64,000 nucleotides of DNA from DASXAI01 sp963728985 (GCA_963728985.1 CAVSME010000005.1:124001-188000), one strand, 5' to 3'. Counted from the stretch's first letter, positions 47,424-57,254 are shown. The notes: a model not told the origin generated them from the sequence alone. A program made the numbers and translations.

Positions 47424-48215
47424 ATGGCAGAGTTCGAGCAGATCTTGGTGGAGCAGGTCGGCGACGTCGTGCGCATCACGCTGAACCGCCCCGAGCGCCT
47501 GAACGCGTGGACACCGACGATGCTGGCCGAGATGACGCAGGTCATCACCGCCGGCAACGACGACCCGGCGGTCGGCGCCTTCGTGGTCACCGGGGCGGGG
47601 CGGGGGTTCTGCGCCGGCGCCGACATCGGGAGCCAGTTCGCGCCGGGCGTCGAGGGCAAGCAGCGGGAGGAGCCGTCTCGCACCAGCCGTCCGGCCGTCG
47701 ACTGGGTCGAGCTGTGCCGCACGTCGAAGCCGCTCGTGGCCGCCATCAACGGCCCAGCCATCGGCGTCGGCCTCACCATGGTGCTGCCGTTCGATCAGCT
47801 CATCGCCGCCGACAGCGCCAAGATCTCGTTGCGCTTCGTCAAGATGGGCTTGGTGCCGGAGCTGGCGTCGTCGCACTTCGTCGTGGCCCGCTGCGGCTTC
47901 GGGGCGGCGTCGTGGCTGGCTCTCAGCGGCACCACCGTCCTCGGTGACGAGGCCGCCCGGATCCGCCTCGTCGACCGCGCCGTGCCGGTCGAGCAGGTGC
48001 TCGACGACGCCATGGCCGTGGCCGCCGAGATGGCGGCCAACCCGCCCACGCAGCTGCGCATGATCAAGGAGCTGCTGTCGGCCAACGCCATGGAGACCGA
48101 CCTCGCCGTCGTGCAGCGCCGGGAGGGCGAGGCCCTGAACAAGGCGTACAAGACCCCCGAGCACCACGAGGCCGTCCGCGCCTTCATGGAGAAGCGCCCG
48201 CCGGTGTTCCGGTGA
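47424..48215 (+). CDS. Enoyl-CoA hydratase/isomerase
   Basis: A 263-residue crotonase with the oxyanion-hole segments GAGRGFCAGADIGS and AAINGPAIGVGLTM and the catalytic-region sequence FVKMGLVPELASSHFVVARC. The first strand reads VVRITLNRPERLNAW, as usual. The GTGA overlap at its 3' end couples it to the remains of an SCO6745-type gene, suggesting the two were once an operon. Substrate unknown. Confidence 0.9.
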   Translation: MAEFEQILVEQVGDVVRITLNRPERLNAWTPTMLAEMTQVITAGNDDPAVGAFVVTGAGRGFCAGADIGSQFAPGVEGKQREEPSRTSRPAVDWVELCRTSKPLVAAINGPAIGVGLTMVLPFDQLIAADSAKISLRFVKMGLVPELASSHFVVARCGFGAASWLALSGTTVLGDEAARIRLVDRAVPVEQVLDDAMAVAAEMAANPPTQLRMIKELLSANAMETDLAVVQRREGEALNKAYKTPEHHEAVRAFMEKRPPVFR

Positions 48216-48443
48216 CCGAGCTGACGCCGGCCCGTCGCATCTGGGACGTTCGATGGCGACGAGCTGACCGTGGCCGGCCGCGACGTGCGCGAGGAGATCG
48301 AGCGCGCCACCGACGACATGGAGCGGCGGGTCGTGGCCGCCATGGGCGACGACGGCACCGAGCTGTTCAGTCTGCTCGACGGCTGGAGCGACAAGGTCGT
48401 GGCCGCCGGCGGCTACCCCGGCCGCGTCGTGTGGCCGCACTGA
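48212..48443 (+). pseudogene. Internally deleted SCO6745/SalK-type gene remnant
   Basis: The start GTG 48212 opens TELTPARRIWD, which resembles the usual N-terminus of SCO6745/SalK-family proteins. After about 12 residues the frame becomes noise. In another frame, 48249-48443 encodes GDELTVAGRDVREEIERATDD, then LFSLLDGWSDKVVAAGGYP and a stop after VWPH, which resembles the C-terminal helices of the same family (xxGRxxREEIExxTDxxxxxxxxxLG). About 180 residues of a normal protein of roughly 260 are missing, and the two ends are in different frames. It is coupled by GTGA to the crotonase gene. The family assignment is from memory of the motif pattern. Confidence 0.6.
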
Positions 48444-48534
48444 TGCGGCGCCTCTTCGGCGCCGACTCGCTGCGCTCGGACAATCCCCACAACGGCTGCC
48501 CCGCCGCCGCACTGCGGCGGCACGAGACGCTCGC

Positions 48535-49860
<1,326 letters not shown>

Positions 49861-49871
49861 GGCGTGCCCCC

Positions 49872-50795
49872 TCAGGCGTTGTAGTTGAGCTTCAGCCCCG
49901 GGCAGTGCCACTCCATCGCGTACAGGTCGCCGTAGCCCGAGGCCGTGATGTACGCCGTCTTGAGATCGGGGCCACCGAAGCAGATGTTGGTGACGAACAC
50001 GTCGTACTTCGGCACCTTGATCTGGTCGACCAGTTCACCCTTGGGGCTGATCACGCTGATGGCGCCGGTGACGAGCGTGGCCACGCACACGTTGCCCTCG
50101 CTGTCGACGGCCAGCGAGTCGAGGAGCTGGAAGCCGGGGAAGTCGAAGTGCAGGTTGCCGGGCGCGTACGGCGTCGTGCTGGGCTTCACCTTGCCCGGCG
50201 ACTCGATCTCCCACGACCACAGCCGCCCGTTCAGCGTCTCGGCGGCGTAGACGGTCTTGCCGTCGGGCGACAGACCGATGCCGTTGGCGTGATCGGTGCC
50301 GTACACGACGTTGACGATGGAGGAGCCATCGGCCTTGCCGTAGTAGATGCCGCCCTTGTCGACATCGCGGGCGCGGGACTTGCCGAGGTCGGTGAAGTAG
50401 AAGCCGCCCTGGTCGTCGAAGACGATGTCGTTCGGGCCGCGCAGGCCGAACCCGTCACACTCGGTGTAGACGTCCTCCACCTTGCCCGTGTCGAGGTCGA
50501 CGCGCTGGATGCGGCCGCCGATGTAGTCAGCCGGCTGCGGTCCGGGCACGGTCATGCCGTCGACCTCGGCCCACTCGAACCCGCCGTTGTTGCACACGTA
50601 GACCTTGCCGTCGGGACCGACGGCGGCACCGTTGGGGCCACCCCCTGTGTCGGCGATGCGGGTGATGGTGCCGTCGGGCGCGACGCGGGTGAGGTGGCCA
50701 CTTTGGATCTCCACCAGCACGACGCTGCCGTCGTTCATGGCGATGGGTCCCTCGGGGAACTTCAGTCCACTGGTGATGTGACGCATCTCGGCCAC
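49872..50795 (-). CDS. SMP-30/gluconolactonase-family lactonase
   Basis: A 307-residue six-bladed beta-propeller lactonase. GTG 50795 is chosen because GGAGG lies seven bases upstream and FPEGP, a metal-ligand motif, appears about ten residues in. GPND (about 145) and LDSLAVDSEGN (about 240) supply the Asn and Asp of the divalent-metal site. Members hydrolyse sugar or other lactones. A 4-hydroxyacyl lactone would fit the neighbouring genes, but this is speculative. The gene has a good sigma-70-type promoter overlapping a palindrome (50847-50875). Confidence 0.85.
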   Translation of the reverse strand: MAEMRHITSGLKFPEGPIAMNDGSVVLVEIQSGHLTRVAPDGTITRIADTGGGPNGAAVGPDGKVYVCNNGGFEWAEVDGMTVPGPQPADYIGGRIQRVDLDTGKVEDVYTECDGFGLRGPNDIVFDDQGGFYFTDLGKSRARDVDKGGIYYGKADGSSIVNVVYGTDHANGIGLSPDGKTVYAAETLNGRLWSWEIESPGKVKPSTTPYAPGNLHFDFPGFQLLDSLAVDSEGNVCVATLVTGAISVISPKGELVDQIKVPKYDVFVTNICFGGPDLKTAYITASGYGDLYAMEWHCPGLKLNYNA

Positions 50796-50846
50796 GTCGG
50801 TCCTCCCCACGATGGGCCCGCGCGACGCGGGCGACGAACGGCTCGC

Positions 50847-50875
50847 ACCGTAAAGGAGGTTGACACCGGCGTCAA
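50847..50875 (-). promoter_or_regulatory. Promoter for the SMP-30/acyl-CoA dehydrogenase operon
   Basis: On the minus strand TTGACG (50870-50875) and TACGGT (50847-50852) are separated by exactly 17 bases, close to the consensus for the main sigma factor. Transcription would begin near 50840 and carry the GGAGG ribosome site. The -35 is the outer half of the palindrome at 50860-50875. Confidence 0.6.
50860..50875. promoter_or_regulatory. Palindromic operator TTGACACCGGCGTCAA
   Basis: Seven of eight base pairs are symmetric. It lies between the divergent SMP-30 and crotonase genes, overlaps the minus-strand -35, and could affect both directions. Its length and position fit a TetR-family repressor; the TetR gene at 52729-53403 is a candidate. 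Confidence 0.6.
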
Positions 50876-50920
50876 AGGAGGGCTTGGGTCCTACTGGGAA
50901 ACTCATGCCATGCTGGAAAA

Positions 50921-51694
50921 ATGGACGAGAACGAACTGATCGTCACCCGTCGTGGCGAGGTCGATGTCATCACCATCAACCGCCCGGAGGTCCGCAACGC
51001 CCTGACCTTCAAGACGTACGACTTGCTGGAGCGGGCGGTGCGCACCACGACGGCCCGCTGCCTCGTGATCACCGGAGCCGATCCCGCCTTCTGCTCGGGC
51101 GACGACGTCCGGGCCGTGATGGGGGGCGGCGAGCGGGCCGATCGGCCGGTCGTGGTGGCGCCCCGGCTCACGCCGGCGGCCGACGCCCTCCTCTATTCGA
51201 ACGTGCCCATCGTGGCCGCCGTGAACGGCGCCGCTGTGGGGTGGGGCATGGAGCTGGCGATGATGGCCGACATCCGGGTGGCGTCGGAGAAGGCGAAGTT
51301 CGGCGAGCTCTTCGTGCTACGGGGCCTGTGCACCGACGTCGCCGGCATCGGCCGGCTGGCGCAGCTGGTCGGGCGGGAGCGGGCCGCCGAGCTGGTGTTC
51401 ACCGGCGAGGTGATCGACGCCCAGACGGCCAAGGACATCGGCCTCGTGAGCCGGGTGGTGCCCCACGACGAGCTGCTCGACACGGCCATGGGCATCGCCG
51501 ACCGCATCGCCGCCAACCCGCCCCTCGCCGTCCAGCGGATCAAGGCCGGCCTGCGCCGCTCCCTCGACCCCGATTGGCGCCAGCTGGGCGAGTGGGTGAG
51601 CACGTCGCTGTCGGAGCTGTTCCGCACCGACGACCATCGCGAGGGCGTCAAGTCGTTCCTCGAGAAGCGCGCCCCCGTGTATACGGGCAGGTAG
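50921..51694 (+). CDS. Enoyl-CoA hydratase/isomerase
   Basis: A 257-residue crotonase. VITGADPAFCSGDDVRAV and AAVNGAAVGWGMEL are the oxyanion-hole elements. LFVLRGLCTDVAGIGRLAQLVG occupies the catalytic-residue region and lacks a Glu there, so it may be an isomerase or a different crotonase activity. The start ATG follows a GGAAAA stretch. It is divergent from the SMP-30 operon across the palindrome at 50860-50875, and its 3' end abuts the convergent APH-type kinase gene. Confidence 0.87.
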   Translation: MDENELIVTRRGEVDVITINRPEVRNALTFKTYDLLERAVRTTTARCLVITGADPAFCSGDDVRAVMGGGERADRPVVVAPRLTPAADALLYSNVPIVAAVNGAAVGWGMELAMMADIRVASEKAKFGELFVLRGLCTDVAGIGRLAQLVGRERAAELVFTGEVIDAQTAKDIGLVSRVVPHDELLDTAMGIADRIAANPPLAVQRIKAGLRRSLDPDWRQLGEWVSTSLSELFRTDDHREGVKSFLEKRAPVYTGR

Positions 51695-52732
51695 TCAGGA
51701 CAGGCCGGCGGCCTCGAGGCCGGCGGCCATGCCTTCGGAGACCGACAGCTCGAACCGGTCGACGTCCTCGTCGCCCCGGGCCGCCATCTTTCCGGTGATG
51801 TACCGGTGGTACACGCCCTGCACGATGCACGACGAGCGCCAGGCGTTGAAGGCCATCCAGTAAGAGAGGTCCTCGAGGTCGCGACCGGAGCGGGCGGCGT
51901 ACCGGTCGGCCAGTTCATCGCGGGTGGGGAAGCCGGCAGCCCGGCTCGGGGGATCGGCGGCCGCCCGCGGCGCGTCGGACCCCTCGGCCCACGAGCGCAA
52001 CAGGTACGACACGTCGGCCAGCGGGTCGCCGAGGGTGCACAGCTCCCAGTCGAGCATGGCCAGGATGGTGCCGTCGGGAGCGTGGATGCAGTTGCCGAGG
52101 CGGAAGTCGCCGTGGACGATGCGGCTGTCGGCGTCGGCCGGCTGGTTGGCGATCAGCCACTCCTGGAGGCGCTCCATGCCCGGTACCTCCTTGGTCTTGG
52201 AGCCCTCCCACTGCGCGGTCCACCGCCGCAGCTGGCGGCCGAGGTAGTCGCTGCGCTTGGACAGGTCGCCCAGGCCGACCTCGTCGATGTCGACGTTGTG
52301 CAGCGCCACCAGGATGTCGACCAGGTGCTCGCCGGCGTGGCGCCGGGCCTCGACGGGCAGCCGCCGCGCCTGGTCGGCGTTGTGGAGGACGAGCCCGTCG
52401 ACGAAGCCCATGATGTAGAAGGCGGCGTCGTTCACGGTGACGTCGGTGCAGAGGCCGAGTGCAGGGGCGACGGGCACGTCCGAGTCGGCCAGCGCCGAGA
52501 TGATCTTGTGCTCCCGGGCGACGTCGTGGGCGGTGGCCAGCACGTGCCCGATGGGCGGCCGGCGGAGCACGTAGCGGCGATCGGCCCGGTCCTCCACGAT
52601 GTAGGTGAGGCACGAGTGGCCGCCTGCCACCCGCTCGAACCGCAGGGGCGGCTCGACGCCGTCGACGTGCTCGGCCATCCAGGCCGTCACCGGCTCGGGA
52701 TCGATGCCTGCCGGTACGTCGGCCTCGGTCAT
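51695..52732 (-). CDS. APH-type phosphotransferase (ACAD10/11 kinase-domain-like)
   Basis: A 345-residue kinase of the aminoglycoside/choline-phosphotransferase fold. GGHSCLTYIVED and YVLRRPP are the glycine-loop and Lys regions, VHGDFRLGNC (about 225-235) is the catalytic loop, and MLDWELCTLGDP holds the metal Asp. These are the features of the kinase half of ACAD10/11 and of LvaA. The start is ATG 52732 after GAGGAG. It overlaps the TetR gene by four bases and shares a divergent promoter region with an acyl-CoA dehydrogenase gene, so phosphorylation of a hydroxyacyl-CoA is likely. Confidence 0.85.
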   Translation of the reverse strand: MTEADVPAGIDPEPVTAWMAEHVDGVEPPLRFERVAGGHSCLTYIVEDRADRRYVLRRPPIGHVLATAHDVAREHKIISALADSDVPVAPALGLCTDVTVNDAAFYIMGFVDGLVLHNADQARRLPVEARRHAGEHLVDILVALHNVDIDEVGLGDLSKRSDYLGRQLRRWTAQWEGSKTKEVPGMERLQEWLIANQPADADSRIVHGDFRLGNCIHAPDGTILAMLDWELCTLGDPLADVSYLLRSWAEGSDAPRAAADPPSRAAGFPTRDELADRYAARSGRDLEDLSYWMAFNAWRSSCIVQGVYHRYITGKMAARGDEDVDRFELSVSEGMAAGLEAAGLS

Positions 52733-53403
52733 GCTGGTCTCCTCGCTTGTCGTGCGCGGCTCGGGATGCGCTGCTCCAGGCCGAGCGCGCTGGCCCACAC
52801 GTGGTTGCTGACCGCGAGCATCCCCTCGATGTCCGTGGGGCCATCGGGGAAGACGCACGCGAGGTACGCCATGCGCTCGCCCATCGCCGCGAGGGCGGAG
52901 GCCAGACGCTCGGCATCGACATCCTCGTCGGCCAGGCCCTCCTGCTGCCAACGGCGCACGGCGGCGATCACCCGATCGACGTAGGCCAGCCGCGTGGCGC
53001 GCCGGAGTGACGCGAAGCGCTCGTCCACCGTGGCGAGCGGCTCGATCGAGGCCATCAGCCGGGCGTTGGCGGCATAGAACTCCAGGAAGCGGCGGCTGGC
53101 CCGGTCGATCCGGTCGATCGGTGCTGTGCCCACCGCGGCGGGCCCGCCCGGTTCGGCGACGTACTCCTGCAGCACCTCGCGCAGGACGGCGAGGAAGATG
53201 TCCTCCTTGGAGTCGAAGTGCGTGTAGAAGGTGCCGTGGGCCATCTGGGCGCCCTCGACGATGTCGGTGATGCGGGCGTCGTGGAAGTCCGTTCGCGTGA
53301 ACACGGTGCGGGCCGATCGCAGCAGGGCGGCGCGCGTGCGCTCCGATCGCTTCGTCCTGGTCCGGACCTCGGACGGCGCAGTGTTCTCCTGTGTCCGACT
53401 CAC
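52729..53403 (-). CDS. TetR-family transcriptional regulator
   Basis: A 224-residue repressor-type protein. The N-terminal HTH is in RSARTVFTRTDFHDARITDIVEGAQMAHGTFYTHFDSKEDIF (about residues 25-70), the standard TetR DNA-binding layout. GTG 53403 is chosen because GAGGGGGC lies just upstream. The C-terminal ligand domain is helical. It is co-transcribed with the APH-type kinase and divergent from the acyl-CoA dehydrogenase gene, so it probably controls both, with an acyl-CoA as inducer; the window's other palindromes could be further targets. Confidence 0.88.
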   Translation of the reverse strand: MSRTQENTAPSEVRTRTKRSERTRAALLRSARTVFTRTDFHDARITDIVEGAQMAHGTFYTHFDSKEDIFLAVLREVLQEYVAEPGGPAAVGTAPIDRIDRASRRFLEFYAANARLMASIEPLATVDERFASLRRATRLAYVDRVIAAVRRWQQEGLADEDVDAERLASALAAMGERMAYLACVFPDGPTDIEGMLAVSNHVWASALGLEQRIPSRARQARRPA

Positions 53404-53542
53404 GGGTGCCCCCTCGCGTCCCGTTCGGTGCCTCCCCATTGGCCCGACCAGGATCGTCCGTACGTTAGTGAGCCCGACATCGGCGTCGGTTCGCGTCGGG
53501 GCGTGCCGATCGGCAAAGGTGGTGGGGCCGAAGGGGGGACCC

Positions 53543-54790
53543 GTGACCGAACCAACGAGCGTGGCCGCCGACGTGCGCGACTGGTTGGCCTCCAACTGGG
53601 AGCCTGACCGATCGCTGGCCGAGTGGCGTGAGATCCTGGTCGACTCCGGGTGGGGCTGCCCGGCGTGGCCGAAGGAGTGGTACGGGCGCGGTCTTCCCGA
53701 CGCCGCCCGGGAGGTGGTGGACACCGAGTTCCGCCGGGTCGGGGCGGTGGGGACCGCCGGCGGCAGCGGGATGGGCCTGGCCGCCCCCACCATCCTCGAG
53801 CTCGGGTCGGATGACCTGAAGTCGCGGCTGCTGCGACCGACGGCGACCGGTGAGTACACCTGGTGCCAGCTGTTCTCCGAGCCCGGCAGCGGCTCGGACC
53901 TCGCCGGGCTGACCACCCACGCCGTCCTCGACGGCGACGAGTGGGTGATCAACGGCCAGAAGGTGTGGAACACCAGTGCCCACCACGCCGAGTACGGGAT
54001 GCTCCTGGCCCGCACCGACTGGTCCGTGCCCAAGCACCGCGGCATCACCTACTTCGTCATCAAGATGCACCAGCCCGGCGTGCACGTCCGGCCGCTGCGG
54101 CAGATGAACGGCTACGCCTCGTTCAACGAGGTCTTCCTGGACGACGCCCGGGTGCCCGTGGCCGACGTGGTCGGCGCCGTGGGGGAGGGGTGGCGGGCGG
54201 CTCTGGCCACCCTGGCGCACGAGCGGGGCCTGGCCACGCACCGCAAGGCCCGCTACGACACCGCCGCCGGCCGGGTCCTGCGCGAGGCGCAGGCCGAGTG
54301 GGACGAGGCCAACGAGCCCTACAAGTGGTACCCGCAGCGGGCCGGTCGGGCCGACCTGGTGGTGGAGCGGGCCCAGGCCGAGGGCCGCAACGACGACCCC
54401 TTGATCCGCCAGGAGATCGCCGCGCTCCTGAGCCTCGTGCGGGCGGCCCAGTGGACCGCGCAGCGGGCGGTGGCCAACCGGGCGCTCGGCCGGCCACCCG
54501 GCGCCGAGGGCTCGTTGGGCAAGCTCAACGGCAGCCGCATCGCCCGCGCCGCGGCCAAGGTGCACGGCCGCCTCGCCGGCGCCAGCGCCATGTTGGCCGG
54601 CTCCGACAGCGTGCTCGACGGCCTGATCACCGAGATCCTCGTCTCGGTGCCCGGTGGCTCGATCGCCGGCGGCACCGACGAGATCCAGCACAACATCATC
54701 GGTGAGCGCGTGCTCGGCCTGCCCAAGGAGCCGCAGACCGACGCCAACATCCCGTTCTCCGAGGTCCCGAAGAACGTGGGGCGGGGCTGA
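53543..54790 (+). CDS. Acyl-CoA dehydrogenase, FadE type
   Basis: A 415-residue FAD enzyme. GTG 53543 follows AAGGGGGGAC. CQLFSEPGSGSDLAGL, WVINGQKVWNTSA and HGRLAGASAML are the usual FAD and substrate motifs. The end has GGSIAGGTDEIQHNIIGERVLGLP, so the usual C-terminal catalytic Glu (YEGT) is absent, as in FadE proteins that work as heteromers or use another base. It heads an operon with an alpha/beta hydrolase and a crotonase, divergent from the TetR-kinase pair. A TACGTT hexamer at 53461-53466 may be its -10. Confidence 0.88.
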   Translation: MTEPTSVAADVRDWLASNWEPDRSLAEWREILVDSGWGCPAWPKEWYGRGLPDAAREVVDTEFRRVGAVGTAGGSGMGLAAPTILELGSDDLKSRLLRPTATGEYTWCQLFSEPGSGSDLAGLTTHAVLDGDEWVINGQKVWNTSAHHAEYGMLLARTDWSVPKHRGITYFVIKMHQPGVHVRPLRQMNGYASFNEVFLDDARVPVADVVGAVGEGWRAALATLAHERGLATHRKARYDTAAGRVLREAQAEWDEANEPYKWYPQRAGRADLVVERAQAEGRNDDPLIRQEIAALLSLVRAAQWTAQRAVANRALGRPPGAEGSLGKLNGSRIARAAAKVHGRLAGASAMLAGSDSVLDGLITEILVSVPGGSIAGGTDEIQHNIIGERVLGLPKEPQTDANIPFSEVPKNVGRG

Positions 54791-55554
54791 TGGCGCTCGA
54801 TCGTGATGGGGTCCACGTCCACTACGACGTGGCCGGGAGCGGTCCGGCGGTGCTGCTGTCGCACGGGTTCGGGGCGTCGTCGCACATGTTCGAGCCGAAC
54901 CGGGCGGCCATCACCACCGACCACACGCTGATCACCTGGGACCAGCGGGGCCACGGGCGCAGCGACTCGCCCGCCGATCCGGATTCGTACTCCACGGCGC
55001 TGGCCGTGGCCGACATGGTCGCCATCCTCGACGCCGCCGGCGCCGAGCGGGCCGTCGTCGGCGGGCATTCGCTGGGCGGCTACCTCTCGCTGGCCTTCCA
55101 CCTGGCCCACCCCGATCGGGTGGCGGCATTGGTCCTCATCGACACCGGCCCCGGCTATCGCGGCGACGAGGGCCGGCAGAAGTGGAACCGCATGGCCGAG
55201 AACTATGCCGAGGACCTCGATCAGCGGGGCCTGGCCGCCCTCGGCGGCAGCGGCGAGCTGTCGGCGTCGGTCCACCGGGACGCCTCCGGGCTGGCCCACG
55301 CCGCCCGTCGGGTGCTCACCCAGTCCGACGCCAGCGTCGTCGACTCGCTGCCCACCATCGCCGTGCCCGTGCTCGTGATCGTGGGGGAGCGGGACAAGCC
55401 GTTCCTGGCCGGGTCGAGCTACATGGCCGACAAGATCCCGGGTGCCGAGCTGGTGGTGATCCCGGGAGCGGGACACGCCCCGAACGTCACCCACACCGCC
55501 GAGTTCGATGCCAATTTGCGATCCTTCCTCGACCGCCTGGAGGTTCCCCGGTGA
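54790..55554 (+). CDS. Alpha/beta hydrolase
   Basis: A 254-residue serine hydrolase. The nucleophile elbow is GGHSLGGY (Ser about 93), SHGFGASSHMF forms the oxyanion region, and GAGHAPNV carries the catalytic His near 232. The Asp should be in the VIVGERDKPF loop. It may be a thioesterase or ester/lactone hydrolase. Its ATG overlaps the acyl-CoA dehydrogenase stop by one base (TGATG). Confidence 0.85.
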   Translation: MALDRDGVHVHYDVAGSGPAVLLSHGFGASSHMFEPNRAAITTDHTLITWDQRGHGRSDSPADPDSYSTALAVADMVAILDAAGAERAVVGGHSLGGYLSLAFHLAHPDRVAALVLIDTGPGYRGDEGRQKWNRMAENYAEDLDQRGLAALGGSGELSASVHRDASGLAHAARRVLTQSDASVVDSLPTIAVPVLVIVGERDKPFLAGSSYMADKIPGAELVVIPGAGHAPNVTHTAEFDANLRSFLDRLEVPR

Positions 55555-56351
55555 CCGATCTGCAGAAGACCTACGGCGACGTCAGCGTGACGCTGCCGAC
55601 CGAGGGCTACGTGGCCACGGTGACGATCCACCGGCCGCCGGACAACTACTTCGACATCGAGCTCATCGCGTCCATCGCCGAGGCCTACGAGCAGCTCGAC
55701 GCCGACCCCCGGTGCCGGGCCATCGTGCTCGGATCGGAGGGCAAGCACTTTTGCGCCGGGGCCGCGTTTCACCGCCGCACGAGCGACACGCCGATGCCGG
55801 GGGTGGCCGGCCAGGGCCGCCACCTCTACGACGAGGCGGTGCGCCTCTTCTCCTGCAAGACGCCGGTGGTGGCGGCGGTGCGGGGAGCGGCCGTGGGCGG
55901 CGGATTCGGCCTGGCCCTGTCGGCCGACTTCCGCGTCGGCGCGTCGTCGACGCGCATGACGGCCAACTTCGCCCGCCTCGGGTTCCACCACGGCTTCGGG
56001 CTCACCGCCACGCTGCCGCCGATCGTCGGGCAGCAACGGGCGCTGGAGATGCTCTACACGGGCGTGCGCCTGAACGGCGAGGACTCCTACCGCATCGGCC
56101 TCTTGGATCGGTTCGTGGAGCCCGACGAGATCGACTCGGCGGCGGCCGCCCTGGCCACCGAGATCGCCACGTCGGCGCCGCTGGCCGTGATCAGCATCCG
56201 CGAGACGATGCGCGGCGACCTCCCAGCCAAGATCCGCGCCGCCACCGACCGGGAGAAGGCGGAGCAGGACCGCCTCAACGGCACCGCCGACTTCGCCGAG
56301 GGCGTCCGCGCCACCGCCGAGCGCCGGACCCCCAACTTCCAGGGCCGTTAG
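55551..56351 (+). CDS. Enoyl-CoA hydratase/isomerase
   Basis: A 266-residue crotonase. IVLGSEGKHFCAGAAFHRR and AAVRGAAVGGGFGLALSADFR form the oxyanion hole, and FARLGFHHGFGLTATLPP replaces the usual Glu region, so activity may be isomerase or dehydratase rather than classical hydratase. GTG 55551 overlaps the hydrolase stop by four bases. The stop TAG shares TTAG with the convergent VOC gene. Confidence 0.85.
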   Translation: MTDLQKTYGDVSVTLPTEGYVATVTIHRPPDNYFDIELIASIAEAYEQLDADPRCRAIVLGSEGKHFCAGAAFHRRTSDTPMPGVAGQGRHLYDEAVRLFSCKTPVVAAVRGAAVGGGFGLALSADFRVGASSTRMTANFARLGFHHGFGLTATLPPIVGQQRALEMLYTGVRLNGEDSYRIGLLDRFVEPDEIDSAAAALATEIATSAPLAVISIRETMRGDLPAKIRAATDREKAEQDRLNGTADFAEGVRATAERRTPNFQGR

Positions 56352-56866
56352 ACGGGGATGCTGACGCCTACGCCGCCGCGGGTCTCGGCGCCATAGCGGG
56401 CGATCTCGGCCTCCAGGTCGAGGGGCCGGGTCATCGACTTCTTCTGCTCGGCCCGGATCTCGTCGGTGATGAGGTCGGCCGGCAGCAGCCAGGAGACCTC
56501 GAACTCGATGCCGTCGGGGTCGTGGGCGTACAGCGCCTTGGTGGTGACGTGGTCGGACGCTCCGGCCAGCGCGCCCCGCTCCTGGAGCAGGCCGGCGATG
56601 CGGCGCAGCTCGGCCAGCGTGTCGACCTCCCACGCCAGGTGGTAGAGCCCCACGGTGGCCCGCCCCGCCTCCGACGGACCCGCCTCCGCGCCGATCTGGA
56701 ACGTGCCCAGGTCGTGGTCGTTGGTGGAGCCCGGGGCCTGGAAGAACGCCGCCTTGCCCTCCATCCACAGCAGCGTCTTGAAGCCGAGGACGCTCTCGTA
56801 GAACTCGCGCGTCCGTGCGACGTCACGGACGTAGAGCACGGCGTGGTTCAGGCGGGTCACCGGCAT
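56348..56866 (-). CDS. VOC (glyoxalase/dioxygenase) superfamily protein
   Basis: A 172-residue metalloenzyme-type fold. LNHAVLYVRDVARTREFYESVLGFKTL is the first beta-alpha-beta-beta-beta module, and HLAWEVDTLAELRRI with DPDGIEFEVSWLLP forms the second, with the terminal Glu as metal ligand. This layout is shared by extradiol dioxygenases, glyoxalases and methylmalonyl-CoA epimerase-like proteins; the reaction is unknown. A GGAGGG ribosome site and TACGCT (56895-56900, minus strand) precede the ATG. Confidence 0.84.
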   Translation of the reverse strand: MPVTRLNHAVLYVRDVARTREFYESVLGFKTLLWMEGKAAFFQAPGSTNDHDLGTFQIGAEAGPSEAGRATVGLYHLAWEVDTLAELRRIAGLLQERGALAGASDHVTTKALYAHDPDGIEFEVSWLLPADLITDEIRAEQKKSMTRPLDLEAEIARYGAETRGGVGVSIPV

Positions 56867-56944
56867 CGGACGCTCCCTCCGTTGGTTGCGCACCAGCGTA
56901 CGGACTCCGATGCGGTGACGGAACGCCTCCTCTGCGACGATCGG

Positions 56945-57241
56945 ATGATGAGTACAGGAGTGGTGGACGAGCGATCGGCCTCCCGGTTCAAGCTGGAGAT
57001 CGACGGTCACGTGGCCGAGCTGATCTACGGCCGCAAGGGCGATCACCTGACCCTGGTGCACACGGAGGTCCCCGAGGCGCTCGGCGGCCGGGGCCTCGGC
57101 GGCCAGCTGGTGCGGGCGGCGGTCGACGTCGCCGAGGCGCAGGGCCTGACGATCGTGCCCGAATGCGAGTTCGCCCGGGGGTGGCTGGAGGGTCACCCTG
57201 ACGTCGCCAGCAGGGTCAACATAGAGTGGCCACCGCACTGA
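56945..57241 (+). CDS. Small GNAT-type N-acetyltransferase (Acetyltransf_CG family)
   Basis: A protein of 98 residues from ATG 56945 (97 from the adjacent ATG). VHTEVPEALGGRGLGGQLVRAAV is the acetyl-CoA loop, and IVPECEFARGWLEGHPD is the Cys-containing region typical of the YjdJ-like PF14542 family. The role is unknown. It sits between the VOC gene and the thiolase operon. Confidence 0.8.
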   Translation: MMSTGVVDERSASRFKLEIDGHVAELIYGRKGDHLTLVHTEVPEALGGRGLGGQLVRAAVDVAEAQGLTIVPECEFARGWLEGHPDVASRVNIEWPPH

Positions 57242-57254
57242 GAAGGAGACTCGG

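Noticed and set aside
50860..50889. TTGACA at 50860 as the -35 of the plus-strand crotonase gene
   Set aside because: At 17-18 bases spacing the -10 would be CTTGGG or TTGGGT, neither convincing. The same palindrome gives a much better promoter on the minus strand.
53455..53475. CGTACG in the TetR/acyl-CoA dehydrogenase gap as an operator
   Set aside because: Symmetry extends over only six bases, too short to separate from chance in GC-rich DNA, although an operator somewhere in this 139-base gap is expected.
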